A DNA stretch of 48,225 bases from Shewanella hafniensis (GCF_019655335.1 NZ_BPFD01000032.1:1-48225), one strand, 5' to 3'; numbered from the stretch's first letter, positions 24,897 to 34,225 are shown. The notes: a model not told the origin generated them from the sequence alone. Numbers and translations are program-made.

Positions 24897-26531
24897 ATGA
24901 GTTTTGAAGATTCGTTAGAGCAGCTTAGACGACAGTTTTTACATGCGCTTCCGGATAAAAAGAAGCAAATCATTACCTTGTGGATTTCATTGCGGAAAAA
25001 TTGGGACGCACACATGTTGTCCGCCGTTTATCGCGAGGTGCATAACTTAAAAGGATCGAGCGAAACCTTTGGGTTGTCGGATACCAAACACATAGTCGAT
25101 AAACTCGAGTTGCAGCTTAAGGGCTTGCTCAATGCCCCCGCCCCCGAACTGCCTACCATTAAAAGCTTAGATACCCTCTTCCATCAATTGTTACAAAACA
25201 ATAGGCGCGGTCAACCGTCGGCTCCAGTAGTGGAGGCGCAAATGCAGCAAAGCCCTTATAAACCATCAAAGGCGCGCCATGAACACCATATTGCCATCAT
25301 AGAAGACGATAATAACGTGGGAGTTATGATCACTAAACAGCTGCGGGAATTCGGTTTTAGTGTGCAGCACTTTTTGGATTTCACGAGTTTTCTGGTAGTG
25401 CAAAATGAATCGCCCTTCGATCTAATTTTATTAGATTTAATTCTACCCGATTGGACTGAAGAAGCCTTGTTCGAAGCTGCTACTGAGTTTGAGAAAAACA
25501 ATACTCGAGTGTTTGTTTTATCGTCGCGGGGGGATTTTGACATGCGGCTATTGGCCATTCGCGCCAATGTCAGCGAATATTTTGTCAAACCCGCTGAAAC
25601 CACCTTATTGGTGCGCAAAATTCATCAATCTCTCAAGATGTCAGAGAAACAGCCTTTGAAGGTATTACTGGTGGATGACCAACAATCTATGGTGGATTAT
25701 TTTTCAAGCCTATTACGCAGTCACGGTTTAATGGTGAAAGGCTTGTCGAGTGCCGAGCAAGTGTTACCCGCCCTTGAACAGTTTGAACCCGATCTGTTCA
25801 TCTTCGATTTATACATGCCTGAGGTCAACGGGCTTGAGCTGGCAAAGATGATCCGCCAACTGGATAAATACACCTCTAGCCCCATCCTAGTGTTGAGTTC
25901 TGACGATACTATGCAGAATAAAGTCAGCATCATACAAGCGGGATCAGATGACTTGATTTCGAAGCAAACTGCGCCGAGCTTATTTGTCGCCCAGGTGATT
26001 TCTCGCGCCCAGCGTGGCCATGATATTCGCAGTTCGGCAAGCCGCGACAGCCTAACAGGGCTGTTAAACCATACCCAAATTCTGGTTGCCGCGAGACGTT
26101 GCTATAACGTGGCTAAACGAATTAACTCTCAAGTGTGTATTGCTATGTTCGATTTAGATCACTTTAAGAAGGTTAACGACACCTATGGCCATGCTGGTGG
26201 TGACAAGGTGTTGCTGGCCTTTGCCCATCTGTTACAACAATCCTTACGGCAAACGGACTTTACCGGTCGCTACGGTGGCGAGGAATTTATGCTAGTGCTG
26301 CCAGATATGCAAAAGCCACTAGCCATTGCTAAGTTAAATGCGATCCGCGAGAGCTTTAGCCATATTGTATTTGTCGAAGGTGGCGTCGAGTTTAAAGTGA
26401 CGCTCAGCGGCGGCTTAGTGTTCTCGGACGAATGTGAAGAGTTTCAAGATTGCTTATTACTGGCGGATAAACACTTGTACGAAGCGAAACGATTAGGCCG
26501 AAATCAATTAGTGGTTTCACCAAGTGAGTAG
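24897..26531 (+). CDS. Hpt-REC-REC-GGDEF response regulator (diguanylate cyclase)
   Basis: A 544-residue cytoplasmic protein with four domains. The Hpt domain (about 1-110) has phosphoacceptor H49 in YREVHNLKGSSETFG. REC1 (about 130-245) has EDD, phosphorylatable Asp in LILLDLILPDW and Lys in YFVKPAE. REC2 (about 255-370) has VDD, Asp in LFIFDLYMPEVNG and a Lys at DLISK. The GGDEF domain (about 385-540) has an intact GGEEF active site and RQTD as a complete I-site. It lies tail to tail with the chemosensory operon, so it is probably a c-di-GMP output of CheA phosphotransfer, possibly as a relay through its own Hpt. As I recall, the same neighbour occurs beside the che operon in Shewanella oneidensis. 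Confidence 0.92.
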   Translation: MSFEDSLEQLRRQFLHALPDKKKQIITLWISLRKNWDAHMLSAVYREVHNLKGSSETFGLSDTKHIVDKLELQLKGLLNAPAPELPTIKSLDTLFHQLLQNNRRGQPSAPVVEAQMQQSPYKPSKARHEHHIAIIEDDNNVGVMITKQLREFGFSVQHFLDFTSFLVVQNESPFDLILLDLILPDWTEEALFEAATEFEKNNTRVFVLSSRGDFDMRLLAIRANVSEYFVKPAETTLLVRKIHQSLKMSEKQPLKVLLVDDQQSMVDYFSSLLRSHGLMVKGLSSAEQVLPALEQFEPDLFIFDLYMPEVNGLELAKMIRQLDKYTSSPILVLSSDDTMQNKVSIIQAGSDDLISKQTAPSLFVAQVISRAQRGHDIRSSASRDSLTGLLNHTQILVAARRCYNVAKRINSQVCIAMFDLDHFKKVNDTYGHAGGDKVLLAFAHLLQQSLRQTDFTGRYGGEEFMLVLPDMQKPLAIAKLNAIRESFSHIVFVEGGVEFKVTLSGGLVFSDECEEFQDCLLLADKHLYEAKRLGRNQLVVSPSE

Positions 26532-26583
26532 GATTGACTCAATTAACCCAGCCACGGTATCAGTCAAGCCGTCATGTCTTATT

Positions 26584-26602
26584 ATCTGGCTCACCGCCAG
26601 AT
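26584..26602. terminator. Weak bidirectional hairpin between convergent genes
   Basis: ATCTGGC and GCCAGAT form a 7-bp perfect stem with a 5-nt loop. It sits between the convergent GGDEF regulator gene and cheB. No T-run follows on either strand, so termination is uncertain. Confidence 0.35.
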
Positions 26603-26637
26603 TGATGGTTAATGTTGAAGACCATTCAATGTCGCCA

Positions 26638-27687
26638 TCACAGTGAGTTTAAGTGGTTGATAAGTTTGTTCGGCATCTGCGATAACTCCACCACATAATC
26701 TACCGCACGGCATTTTATCGCTTCTCGTGGCATACCAAATACCACACAACTTTGTTCATCTTGGGCAAAAGTGGTGACACCTTTTTGATGCAGTGCCACC
26801 ATGCCTTCTGCGCCATCTTTGCCCATACCGGTTAAAATCATCGCGCTGATATTAGGCGCGGCGCATTGGGCCAAGGCCGTAAACATCACATCGACCGAAG
26901 GTCTGTGGCCACTGACCTTTTCATCTTGGGTTAATTTGACTTTATAACTGCCACCCACTTTGATGATCTCAAGATGATGATCGCCAGGGGCAACATAGGC
27001 ATAACTGGGCAAAAGTCGCTCACCGTGCTCGGCTTCTTTGACTGTGATCCGCGACAATCGATTTAAGCGTTCGGCAAAAGTGCGGGTAAAACCCGCTGGC
27101 ATATGTTGGGTGATCACTATCGGTGGCATAGCCGCAGGTAAGTGCTGTAATACATACAAAATGGCTTCGGTGCCGCCAGTAGATGCGCCTATCGCGACTA
27201 AATGCTGAGTCAGGGTTGTATTGGCTAATACCGGCCGCTTACTCGACACTGGCCGTACTGGCTCAACAAATTTCTGCGGCTTGATGAGTTTGGCTTTCGC
27301 GGCGGATTTGATCTTATCTAAAATCAAATCCTGATAATCATGGATACCTTGGGGCGAGTCTAATTTCGGTTTAGGGATAAAATCCACCGCGCCTAAGGCC
27401 AAGGCATTAAAGGTCGCATCCGCGCCCTGCTCGGTTAACGATGAAATCATCACTACAGCTGTAGGTCTGGCTTTCATCAAGCGGTCCAAAAATGTTAAAC
27501 CGTCTACTTTGGGCATTTCAATGTCTAAGGTAATCACATCGGGGCGAAATTGATTCACCAGATCCTTGGCCTCATAGGCATCGGCAGCAAGCCCAACCAG
27601 AGACAACTCAGGGTCAGCCTCAATCATTTTACCCAGTAGGCTGCGCATCAGCGCTGAATCATCAACAACGAGTACTTTGATCGTCAT
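26638..27687 (-). CDS. cheB: Chemotaxis methylesterase CheB
   Basis: A 349-residue receptor glutamate methylesterase/glutamine deamidase. The N-terminal REC domain has VDDSALMR, phosphorylatable Asp in VITLDIEMPKVDG and Lys in FIPKPK. The C-terminal esterase has catalytic Ser in AIGASTGGTEAI, His in ITQHMPAGFT and Asp in GMGKDG. All key residues are present and the length is normal. It is the last gene of the chemosensory operon, 3 bp after cheD. With CheR it sets receptor methylation and hence adaptation. Confidence 0.96.
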   Translation of the reverse strand: MTIKVLVVDDSALMRSLLGKMIEADPELSLVGLAADAYEAKDLVNQFRPDVITLDIEMPKVDGLTFLDRLMKARPTAVVMISSLTEQGADATFNALALGAVDFIPKPKLDSPQGIHDYQDLILDKIKSAAKAKLIKPQKFVEPVRPVSSKRPVLANTTLTQHLVAIGASTGGTEAILYVLQHLPAAMPPIVITQHMPAGFTRTFAERLNRLSRITVKEAEHGERLLPSYAYVAPGDHHLEIIKVGGSYKVKLTQDEKVSGHRPSVDVMFTALAQCAAPNISAMILTGMGKDGAEGMVALHQKGVTTFAQDEQSCVVFGMPREAIKCRAVDYVVELSQMPNKLINHLNSL

Positions 27688-27690
27688 AAC

Positions 27691-28311
27691 TTAATCACCA
27701 AATAGTTCAACGTCGCCGCCCGTGGGGAGATTACGAACCCGTAAGCGGTATTCACTTTCCCGGTCAAGAATGGTGCTGTTGTGCATGGTCTTAATTTTGC
27801 GCACTTTCACTTTGCCCGTATGGGGAAAGAAATACACCTTACGTGGATACACATCGAGTAAATCGGCCGCAATGATAGGGATATTTTCAAGATTGAGGTA
27901 TTCAATCACAAACTCCGCATTACGCTCACCAATATTGTGTACAGTAAAACTACGCAACATGTTGCCGCCCCCAAACACCTTAGCTTCGAGTGAATTACGC
28001 TGCGCGCCAAGCTTGAGCAAGTCGTTGATTAATAACTCCATCGCATACACACCGTAACGGGCTGAGTCGGCAAGCACCCCTGTGCAATTGCTGTTATCGC
28101 TTGGCAATAAGAAATGATTCATTCCGCCGATTTTGAGCTTAGGATCATACAAACACACGGACACACAGGAGCCTAACACTGTCACTATCATGGTATCTTC
28201 ACGGGTGGCAAAATACTCGCCTGGCAAGATCTTCACTGCATCGCAACCAAAATGGTGGTCATGATAGCGATTAGGCTCTGAAATGGCATATTCGATATTA
28301 GGTTTTAGCAC
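27691..28311 (-). CDS. cheD: Chemoreceptor glutamine deamidase CheD
   Basis: 206 residues. The catalytic core has Cys in TVLGSCVSVCLYDP and His in GGMNHFLLP, followed by the third-position Thr/Ser region. CheD deamidates receptor glutamines and so creates methylation sites. The C terminus ends GGDVELFGD. A closely similar ELF tail closes the receptor-like gene at the head of the operon (GEIELF). It overlaps cheR by 14 bp. Confidence 0.95.
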   Translation of the reverse strand: MLKPNIEYAISEPNRYHDHHFGCDAVKILPGEYFATREDTMIVTVLGSCVSVCLYDPKLKIGGMNHFLLPSDNSNCTGVLADSARYGVYAMELLINDLLKLGAQRNSLEAKVFGGGNMLRSFTVHNIGERNAEFVIEYLNLENIPIIAADLLDVYPRKVYFFPHTGKVKVRKIKTMHNSTILDRESEYRLRVRNLPTGGDVELFGD

Positions 28312-29143
28312 TCATGAGCCCCTTCACTGGCCGATAGGTTGTTTGGCCTACGGCAGTGATAATTTGCGGGAACATGTTGAAATTTTCAGAATGCCCCGCA
28401 ATATAAAGCCCATCCTCGCTGAGGGAGTTCATCATGTGTTTTAAAATGACTTCCTGGGTTTCTTTATCGAAATAAATCATTACATTTCGGCAAAAAATCA
28501 CATCGATTGGCGTTTTTAACGACCAAAATGAATCGAGTAAATTGATGCGAATAAATTTGATCATTTGTTTTAATTCAGGCACCACGCGCACATTCCCCAA
28601 CTGTGCTCCGCGTCCGCGGTGAAAAAACCGTTTCTTACGGATATCGCTGACAGTATCGATCCTGTCTAAGGGATAAATGCCCATTTCAGCCTTTTTAAGC
28701 ACCCCGCTGTCGATATCGGAGGCAATGATCTCGATAGGCGTTTTAAAACTGTTGAAATGTTCAGCGACGACAATGGCTATTGAGTAAGGTTCTTCCCCTG
28801 TGCTACTGGCAGCACACCAGATCCTGCGCGTATCAGGGTTATCGATTAAATACTGTTTTAACACCTCAAAGTGATGCGGTTCCCTGAAAAAAGCCGTTTG
28901 ATTAGTGGTTAACGCATTAATAAATTCTTGATGCTCGTTTTCATGACTTAACAGGTGCTCAAAATAAGCCGAAAATCCGGCTAATTTCAATGTCCTGATC
29001 CGCCGCACTAAACGGCTATACACCATAGCATCCTTGCTATCGGCGAGCTTGATCCCCGCTAAGCGATATAGCGTCGTCCTTGCGGTATTAAAATGCACCG
29101 ATGTATAGGCAAACTCTCGATCCAATGGTTTATTTTCGCTCAA
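28298..29143 (-). CDS. cheR: Chemotaxis methyltransferase CheR
   Basis: 281 residues. It has an N-terminal all-helical CheR_N domain (about 15-70) and a SAM-binding CheR domain with motif I CAASSTGEEPYSIA and VIFCRNVMIYFD. It methylates receptor glutamates. The receptor encoded just upstream ends in WEEF, a C-terminal tether of the kind bound by the beta-subdomain of pentapeptide-dependent CheR proteins. The receptor's stop codon and this ATG abut, and the 3' end overlaps cheD by 14 bp, showing tight coupling. Confidence 0.95.
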   Translation of the reverse strand: MSENKPLDREFAYTSVHFNTARTTLYRLAGIKLADSKDAMVYSRLVRRIRTLKLAGFSAYFEHLLSHENEHQEFINALTTNQTAFFREPHHFEVLKQYLIDNPDTRRIWCAASSTGEEPYSIAIVVAEHFNSFKTPIEIIASDIDSGVLKKAEMGIYPLDRIDTVSDIRKKRFFHRGRGAQLGNVRVVPELKQMIKFIRINLLDSFWSLKTPIDVIFCRNVMIYFDKETQEVILKHMMNSLSEDGLYIAGHSENFNMFPQIITAVGQTTYRPVKGLMSAKT

Positions 29144-31138
29144 TTAAAATTCTTCCCATTCATCTTGATCTTGCTTTATGGGCTTCATCGCATTAGTTTT
29201 AGGTTTATCTGTAGCCCTTGCTCTTGCTACAGGTTGTAGCTGCTTAAGGGGTTTCACCGCTTTCGCTTTAGGCGCTGCTAATCGCGCGTTACTGTGCCTT
29301 GGGGCTTCATCCTCATCGTCTACGCGAAAGCTGGCAACACTGTCCGACAGTTGTTGTGCTTGGGATTGCATACTTTCGGCTGCAGCGGCCGCTTCTTCAA
29401 CCAAGGCGGCGTTTTGCTGCGTCATTTCATCCATTTGCACTACGGCTTTACTGATCTCATCGATACCTATGGCCTGCTCATTAGAGGCTGAAGCTATCTC
29501 CGCCATGATGTCGTTCACCCGTTTAATGGCGATGACGATTTCCTTCATGGTATCGCCGGACTTACCGACAAGGCTGTTGCCACTCTCGATTTTAGACACA
29601 GAATCTGAAATCAATGCCTTGATATCTTTAGCGGCATTGGCCGAACGTTGGGCTAAGCTGCGCACTTCTGATGCGACCACAGCAAAGCCGCGCCCTTGTT
29701 CTCCTGCCCGCGCGGCTTCTACCGCGGCATTAAGCGCTAAGATATTGGTTTGGAATGCAATACCATCGATAACACCAATGATGTCGGCAATCTTACGCGC
29801 CGATTCATTAATCGATGCCATGGTCTGCACCACTTGCTGGATAAGCTCACCACCGTCCACCGCGACTTCCGAAGCTTTGGAGGCTAAGGCATTGGCTTGA
29901 CTGGCGTTATCTGCATTGAGTTTCACTGTACCTGTGAGCTCCTCCATGCTGGCCGAGGTTTGCTCTAGGCTCGAAGCTTGCTCTTCGGTGCGGCTGGATA
30001 AATCGGCGTTGCCTTGGGCTATTTCTGCCGAGGCGGTATTGATAGTATCTGCCGCTTGCTGGATATCTTGGATCATGAAGGATAGCTTTTCAGCCGTTTG
30101 ATTTGAATAATTTTTCAAATCATTAAAGGTGCCTTCATAGTCGTTATAAATGCGGGTGGTGAGATCGCCATCCGCGAGCGCCATTAGCACGCGCGCCACA
30201 TCTTGTAGCCCACGGTCCGAGGTTTCAATTAGCGAATTTAAGTTGTTCGCCAGCATCAGGAAGAAGCCCTGTTTGCCGTCTGTGTCCGCCCTTTGGGAGA
30301 AATCTCCCGCTGCTGCTGCGGTCACAATGCGGGAAATTTCTTGCTCAGTTTGCACTTCAATAGTGCGGTCGAGCCATTCAACCACAGTCCCTAAACGCTC
30401 GCCTTCTTTAGACACTATGGGGCTAGCGGTTAAACGGAAATGGCAGCTAGCGACCTTAATCAGCGATTCATATTTGCGGTCTAATTTATCGAGTAAACTT
30501 GCTTGGTGGGCAGGATTGCGGTGGAAGATATCCATCGAACTACCGATGATTTTATCCACGGAAAAGTGCGGTAAGGCTTGACGGATCTCACTTTCAGAAT
30601 GGCGTAGCATAGTTTCGACCGAGCGATTCATATAAATGATCGTACGGTTAGCATCGGCTATCATAACGTTGGTACTGGTATTATTGAGCGCTTCAAGAAT
30701 GCGTTGAGTTGCGCGCTCGGCTTCGATACTTTCGGTGCGATCTATCCACTCAACACCTGTGCCTAAGTGTTTATTTTCAGCCGTGATAATTGGCGTCAGA
30801 ATCAACCTAAAGGTACGCTTGCCAATGGTGATTTGTGCAGTATGGGACTGAGTTAAGCGCTCTAATAGATTGCGTTGATGCGCTGGATTTTTGTGGAAAA
30901 TATCAATATTACTGCCGAGCAGTTTAGCGACCGAAAATTGGGGTAACTCTTTACGAATATCGTCCTCGGCCTCTTGCAGCAAACGGACAACGGCTTTATT
31001 CGCATAAATAATATTGCGCTGACTGTCAGCGATCATAAAGCTGTTGCCACTGTTATCAAGTAGCTGAAAATAGCGCTGACGCTCTTCATCCCTTTGCTCA
31101 CGCGCCTCATCATTGCCAAAAAATTTGAAGATACTCAT
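29144..31138 (-). CDS. Cytoplasmic Aer2-like chemoreceptor with two PAS domains
   Basis: A 664-residue methyl-accepting protein without membrane segments. Two PAS domains are homologous to each other: one at about 20-135 with [19 protein letters not shown], the other at about 145-260 with [19 protein letters not shown]. That DIFHxNPAHQ loop and the following EW(I/L)DRT strand are typical of Aer2-type PAS domains, several of which bind b-type heme and sense oxygen. A HAMP-like region follows (about 265-345), then the signalling hairpin with [21 protein letters not shown]. The last residues are EWEEF, a CheR-docking tail like the GWEEF of Pseudomonas McpB/Aer2. This assigns the operon to the F7 (Che2-like) class. 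Heme binding is inferred. Confidence 0.92.
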   Translation of the reverse strand: MSIFKFFGNDEAREQRDEERQRYFQLLDNSGNSFMIADSQRNIIYANKAVVRLLQEAEDDIRKELPQFSVAKLLGSNIDIFHKNPAHQRNLLERLTQSHTAQITIGKRTFRLILTPIITAENKHLGTGVEWIDRTESIEAERATQRILEALNNTSTNVMIADANRTIIYMNRSVETMLRHSESEIRQALPHFSVDKIIGSSMDIFHRNPAHQASLLDKLDRKYESLIKVASCHFRLTASPIVSKEGERLGTVVEWLDRTIEVQTEQEISRIVTAAAAGDFSQRADTDGKQGFFLMLANNLNSLIETSDRGLQDVARVLMALADGDLTTRIYNDYEGTFNDLKNYSNQTAEKLSFMIQDIQQAADTINTASAEIAQGNADLSSRTEEQASSLEQTSASMEELTGTVKLNADNASQANALASKASEVAVDGGELIQQVVQTMASINESARKIADIIGVIDGIAFQTNILALNAAVEAARAGEQGRGFAVVASEVRSLAQRSANAAKDIKALISDSVSKIESGNSLVGKSGDTMKEIVIAIKRVNDIMAEIASASNEQAIGIDEISKAVVQMDEMTQQNAALVEEAAAAAESMQSQAQQLSDSVASFRVDDEDEAPRHSNARLAAPKAKAVKPLKQLQPVARARATDKPKTNAMKPIKQDQDEWEEF

Positions 31139-31143
31139 TATTG

Positions 31144-31656
31144 TTACTCCTGATCAGTCAGACTATTTGCATCAATTAGACCCAGCTCATCACTGCTGAT
31201 CAGAGCCTGAATATTTACTAAAATGATCATCTTATCCTCGACCGTGGCTAAGCCTTTGAGGTAGCGGCTATCGAACGCCACTCCAAATTCTGGGGCAGGT
31301 AAGATTTCCTCCGCCGACAGCTTAATCACATCGGAGACGGCATCGACCACTATGCCGACTATACGCTCGAATACGTTGAGCATAATGACGATAGTGAATT
31401 CGTTATATGTGACTGCTCCAACGGCAAATTTCATCCGTAAATCCACTATAGGCACTATGTCACCGCGTAGATTAATCACGCCTTTTATAAAGTTAGGGGC
31501 GTTGGCGATTTTAGTGACTGACTCATAGCCGCGGATTTCTTTCACAGACATAATGTCGAGGGCATAGTGCTCTTCACCGAGCATAAAACTCAAAAACTCC
31601 ACCTCATCATGGGCGTTGTATTCCACTTTGGCGGTCATAGTTGATCGACTCTCCAT
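31144..31656 (-). CDS. cheW: CheW coupling protein
   Basis: 170 residues. It is a single CheW (SH3-pair) domain that links receptors to Che[21 protein letters not shown], then [35 protein letters not shown] and [11 protein letters not shown]. The start at 31656 follows the end of the cheA reading frame by 10 bp and has AAGGAAAT 6 nt upstream. The frame is open upstream to 31701, but that would lie inside cheA coding sequence. Confidence 0.94.
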   Translation of the reverse strand: MESRSTMTAKVEYNAHDEVEFLSFMLGEEHYALDIMSVKEIRGYESVTKIANAPNFIKGVINLRGDIVPIVDLRMKFAVGAVTYNEFTIVIMLNVFERIVGIVVDAVSDVIKLSAEEILPAPEFGVAFDSRYLKGLATVEDKMIILVNIQALISSDELGLIDANSLTDQE

Positions 31657-31666
31657 GGCTATTTCC

Positions 31667-31906
31667 TTAATTTTTAATGTGCAATGCGAGCGATTCGACA
31701 TCGAGGATCAACGCGACGCTGCCATCGCCCATGATGGTGGCGCCGGAAACACCGGGGATCCTGCGATAATGTTTTTCAAGACTTTTAATCACCACTTGCT
31801 GCTGGCCAACTAAGGCATCAACGCACAGGCCAAAGCGCTTGTGGTTGCTTTCGAGCAATACGACTATGCCCTCTTCTGGGCAGCGGGCATTGGGCTCAAT
31901 TTCCAT
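31667..31906 (-). pseudogene. cheA: Detached C-terminal part of CheA (end of P5 domain)
   Basis: A 79-codon frame encoding the last part of the CheW-like P5 domain of CheA (VVLLESNHKRFGLCVDALVG, QQVVIKSLEK, GATIMGDGSVALILDVESL). It is out of frame with the main cheA frame because of the 19-bp duplication at 31898-31935. Its first ATG lies inside the second repeat copy and overlaps the stop of the truncated cheA by 11 bp. Re-initiation by coupling is possible, but no ribosome site is present. Removing one 19-bp unit fuses the frames into a 717-residue CheA with the normal NLYQLMEIEPN junction. Confidence 0.85.
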
Positions 31907-33839
31907 CAGCTGATAAAATTTCCATCAGCTGATAAAGATTGAGCAGAGGTAAGTACTCTTCACGTACTTTTAAGAGTCTTTCTTTGGCGAGAAATTTAAG
32001 TTGTTCCGTTTGCGGCTGAATAGATTCTATGATGTGCACTAAGGGCAGAATGTAAATCTGATTTCCCACAGAAACCGTCATACCATCGACAATGGCGAGC
32101 GTGAGTGGCAACTGGATTTCAAAGGTTGAGCCTTGGCCCTCAACCGACTCAATATCAATGCGTCCACCTAAGGCTTCAATATTACGGCGCACCACATCCA
32201 TACCGACACCACGGCCAGACACATCCGTGACTTCCTCCGCAGTTGAAAATCCTGCGGCAAAAATCAATTGCCAGACTTGCTTGTCGCTACTGTTATCAGC
32301 CACTTGCAAACCATTTTCCCGCGCCTTTTGAATAATGCGTTCACGATTTAAGCCTGCGCCGTTATCGTGCACAGCGATAACGATATTACCGCCCCTTTGA
32401 CTGGCTTTAAGGGATAACACACCCACTTCGGATTTACCCGCTGCGAGCCGTTTTTCAGGTTTTTCGATACCGTGATCTAAACTATTGCGCACTAAGTGGG
32501 TCAGTGGATCGACGAGCTTTTCAATCATGCCCTTGTCAATTTCTGTGTTGCCACCTTCAATCACGAGATTGACATTTTTACCCAGTTGCTCAGAAAGGTC
32601 CCTCACTAAACGGTTGAAACGGTTAAACACAAAAGATACCGGCAGCATACGCACCGACATCACAGCTTCTTGCATCTCACGGGTATTACGTTCCAATTCA
32701 TTGAGTGCGGTCTTGAGTCGCTCACCTAAATCGCCCGTCATCTCGTTACCAATGAGAGTCAACATGGACTGAGTGATCACCAGCTCGCCCGCGAGATTGA
32801 CCAAAGTATCTATTTTGGAGGTTTCGACCCTTAAGGTGGCATCCTGAGCCGACGCGGCTGGTTTTTTTGTTGCTGTTTTTACCTCTGTGGTATTGGGCTT
32901 TGGGGCAACGGATGAGTTTGATGTTGCGTTTGAACTCAGTATTGCAGGCGAGCTTACTTTCACAGAAGGACTCGTGGGCACGGTTGAAACGAGTACGGTG
33001 GGCTCAGTCGCTTTGGCTTTAAATAGGGTGTTTTTGGATTGGCTACTTCCAGTTTCCTTGGCTTGATGTGCTCGAGTGGTCGCTGGCTTATAAACCTTCT
33101 GCACTAGCGATTTCGAACTTAATAACTCGATTTCATTGGCGAAGGATTCTGGCGTTAATGCTTCAAAAAAACCAAAACCTAACTCATCATCGTCAATTGT
33201 CACATCACACAGCTCAGCATTACACTCTTTATTATTTGCCACACTGTCAGCGCTGATGTCTTCCGCTTGATAAGCCTCATCAAAAAATCCAAAGTCTTCA
33301 CCTTCGATGGCAATATCACGTGCCATTTCATCTTCAAAAAATCCAAAACCCAGATCTTCTGCCTCCACTGGTGCGGTCAGTGTTGCATTTATGATGGGAG
33401 TGCTAGCGGCGTCTGTACCATTACGTATCGCAACTGATGAACTAAAAGGCTCACCATTTAACGCTGCAACCAACTGGCTTTTACTGTATTCGACCTCCTG
33501 CCAATCAATCTGCTCTTCTTCGCGGTACAAGCTCAAGATATGGGATAACGTGTCCACAGTACTCAGCAGTAAATCGATAATAGATGACGTTAATTGGAAG
33601 TTACCCTTGCGCGTTTTATCCAGCAGGTTTTCCATCACATGGGTGACACTGGTTAATGCGGTAAAACCAAAAATACCACTGCCGCCTTTTATAGAATGTG
33701 CAGCACGGAAAATAGTGTTCAGTTCTTCAGGATCGGGAGAAGCAAGGTCCAATGCCAATAGCAATTGTTCCATATTTTCAAGATGTTCATGACTTTCTTC
33801 AAAAAAGACCTGATGGAACTCGGCCATATTGATGGACAT
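31896..33839 (-). CDS. cheA: CheA histidine kinase, truncated by a 19-bp duplication
   Basis: 647 residues, of which the last six (LSADGN) are frameshift product. Domains: P1 Hpt with phosphoacceptor H48 in RAAHSIKGGSG; a linker (about 130-330) with three FGFF motifs; P3 dimerisation helices (about 335-400); P4 kinase with LVRNSLDHGIE, VHDNGAGLN and GRGVGMDVV; and the first half of the CheW-like P5 (from ~575). The second half of P5 is lost, which should weaken or abolish coupling to CheW and receptors, though the kinase core is complete. The start ATG is 17 bp after cheY. The intact gene would end at 31667 and encode 717 residues. Confidence 0.9.
   Translation of the reverse strand: MSINMAEFHQVFFEESHEHLENMEQLLLALDLASPDPEELNTIFRAAHSIKGGSGIFGFTALTSVTHVMENLLDKTRKGNFQLTSSIIDLLLSTVDTLSHILSLYREEEQIDWQEVEYSKSQLVAALNGEPFSSSVAIRNGTDAASTPIINATLTAPVEAEDLGFGFFEDEMARDIAIEGEDFGFFDEAYQAEDISADSVANNKECNAELCDVTIDDDELGFGFFEALTPESFANEIELLSSKSLVQKVYKPATTRAHQAKETGSSQSKNTLFKAKATEPTVLVSTVPTSPSVKVSSPAILSSNATSNSSVAPKPNTTEVKTATKKPAASAQDATLRVETSKIDTLVNLAGELVITQSMLTLIGNEMTGDLGERLKTALNELERNTREMQEAVMSVRMLPVSFVFNRFNRLVRDLSEQLGKNVNLVIEGGNTEIDKGMIEKLVDPLTHLVRNSLDHGIEKPEKRLAAGKSEVGVLSLKASQRGGNIVIAVHDNGAGLNRERIIQKARENGLQVADNSSDKQVWQLIFAAGFSTAEEVTDVSGRGVGMDVVRRNIEALGGRIDIESVEGQGSTFEIQLPLTLAIVDGMTVSVGNQIYILPLVHIIESIQPQTEQLKFLAKERLLKVREEYLPLLNLYQLMEILSADGN
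31898..31935. repeat. Exact 19-bp tandem duplication inside cheA
   Basis: Two head-to-tail copies of AATTTCCATCAGCTGATAA (31898-31916 and 31917-31935, plus-strand reading). Nineteen is not a multiple of three, so the reading frame shifts. The combined cheA region 31667-33839 is 2173 nt. Minus 19 it is 2154 nt, exactly 718 codons. This shows that one copy is the ancestral state. Confidence 0.95.
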
Positions 33840-33856
33840 AGCGCACCCCGTTGCAG

Positions 33857-34222
33857 TTAACCCAGCACTTTAGCCGTAATAGCCAACAACTTTTGAGGAT
33901 CAAAGGGTTTTACCATCCATCCCGTCGCACCCGCGGCTTTCCCTTGGGCTTTCATGTCATCGCCCGCTTCCGTGGTGAGCATAATGATCGGCGTACGCAT
34001 AAATGCCGACATAGCACGTAAGGATTTAATTAAGGTCAGCCCATCCATTCGAGGCATGTTTTGGTCTGTCAGAATGAAGTCAAATCTCTGCCCATTACAG
34101 ATATCGAGGGCTTCTCGACCATCTTTGGCCAGTACCACTTGATAATTAGCCGATTTAAGGGTCGCTTCGACCATTTGTCGAATTGCTGCGGAATCATCAA
34201 CAATTAATATTCTTTTACTCAT
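33857..34222 (-). CDS. cheY: CheY-type single-domain response regulator
   Basis: 121 residues, a lone REC domain. It has IVDDSAAIRQ (acidic pair), phosphorylatable Asp in FILTDQNMPRMDG, a Thr in IIMLTTEAG and Lys in WMVKPFDP, all conserved. It has no output domain. The gene lies between the PP2C gene (3 bp) and cheA (17 bp). It is the probable receiver of CheA phosphate. Whether it acts on flagella or on the partner-switch proteins encoded just upstream cannot be read from sequence. Confidence 0.94.
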   Translation of the reverse strand: MSKRILIVDDSAAIRQMVEATLKSANYQVVLAKDGREALDICNGQRFDFILTDQNMPRMDGLTLIKSLRAMSAFMRTPIIMLTTEAGDDMKAQGKAAGATGWMVKPFDPQKLLAITAKVLG

Positions 34223-34225
34223 GCG

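Noticed and set aside
29178..29900. 240-codon plus-strand frame opposite the chemoreceptor gene
   Set aside because: Ala/Ser/Leu-rich shadow of the receptor's coiled-coil coding sequence, with no independent signal.
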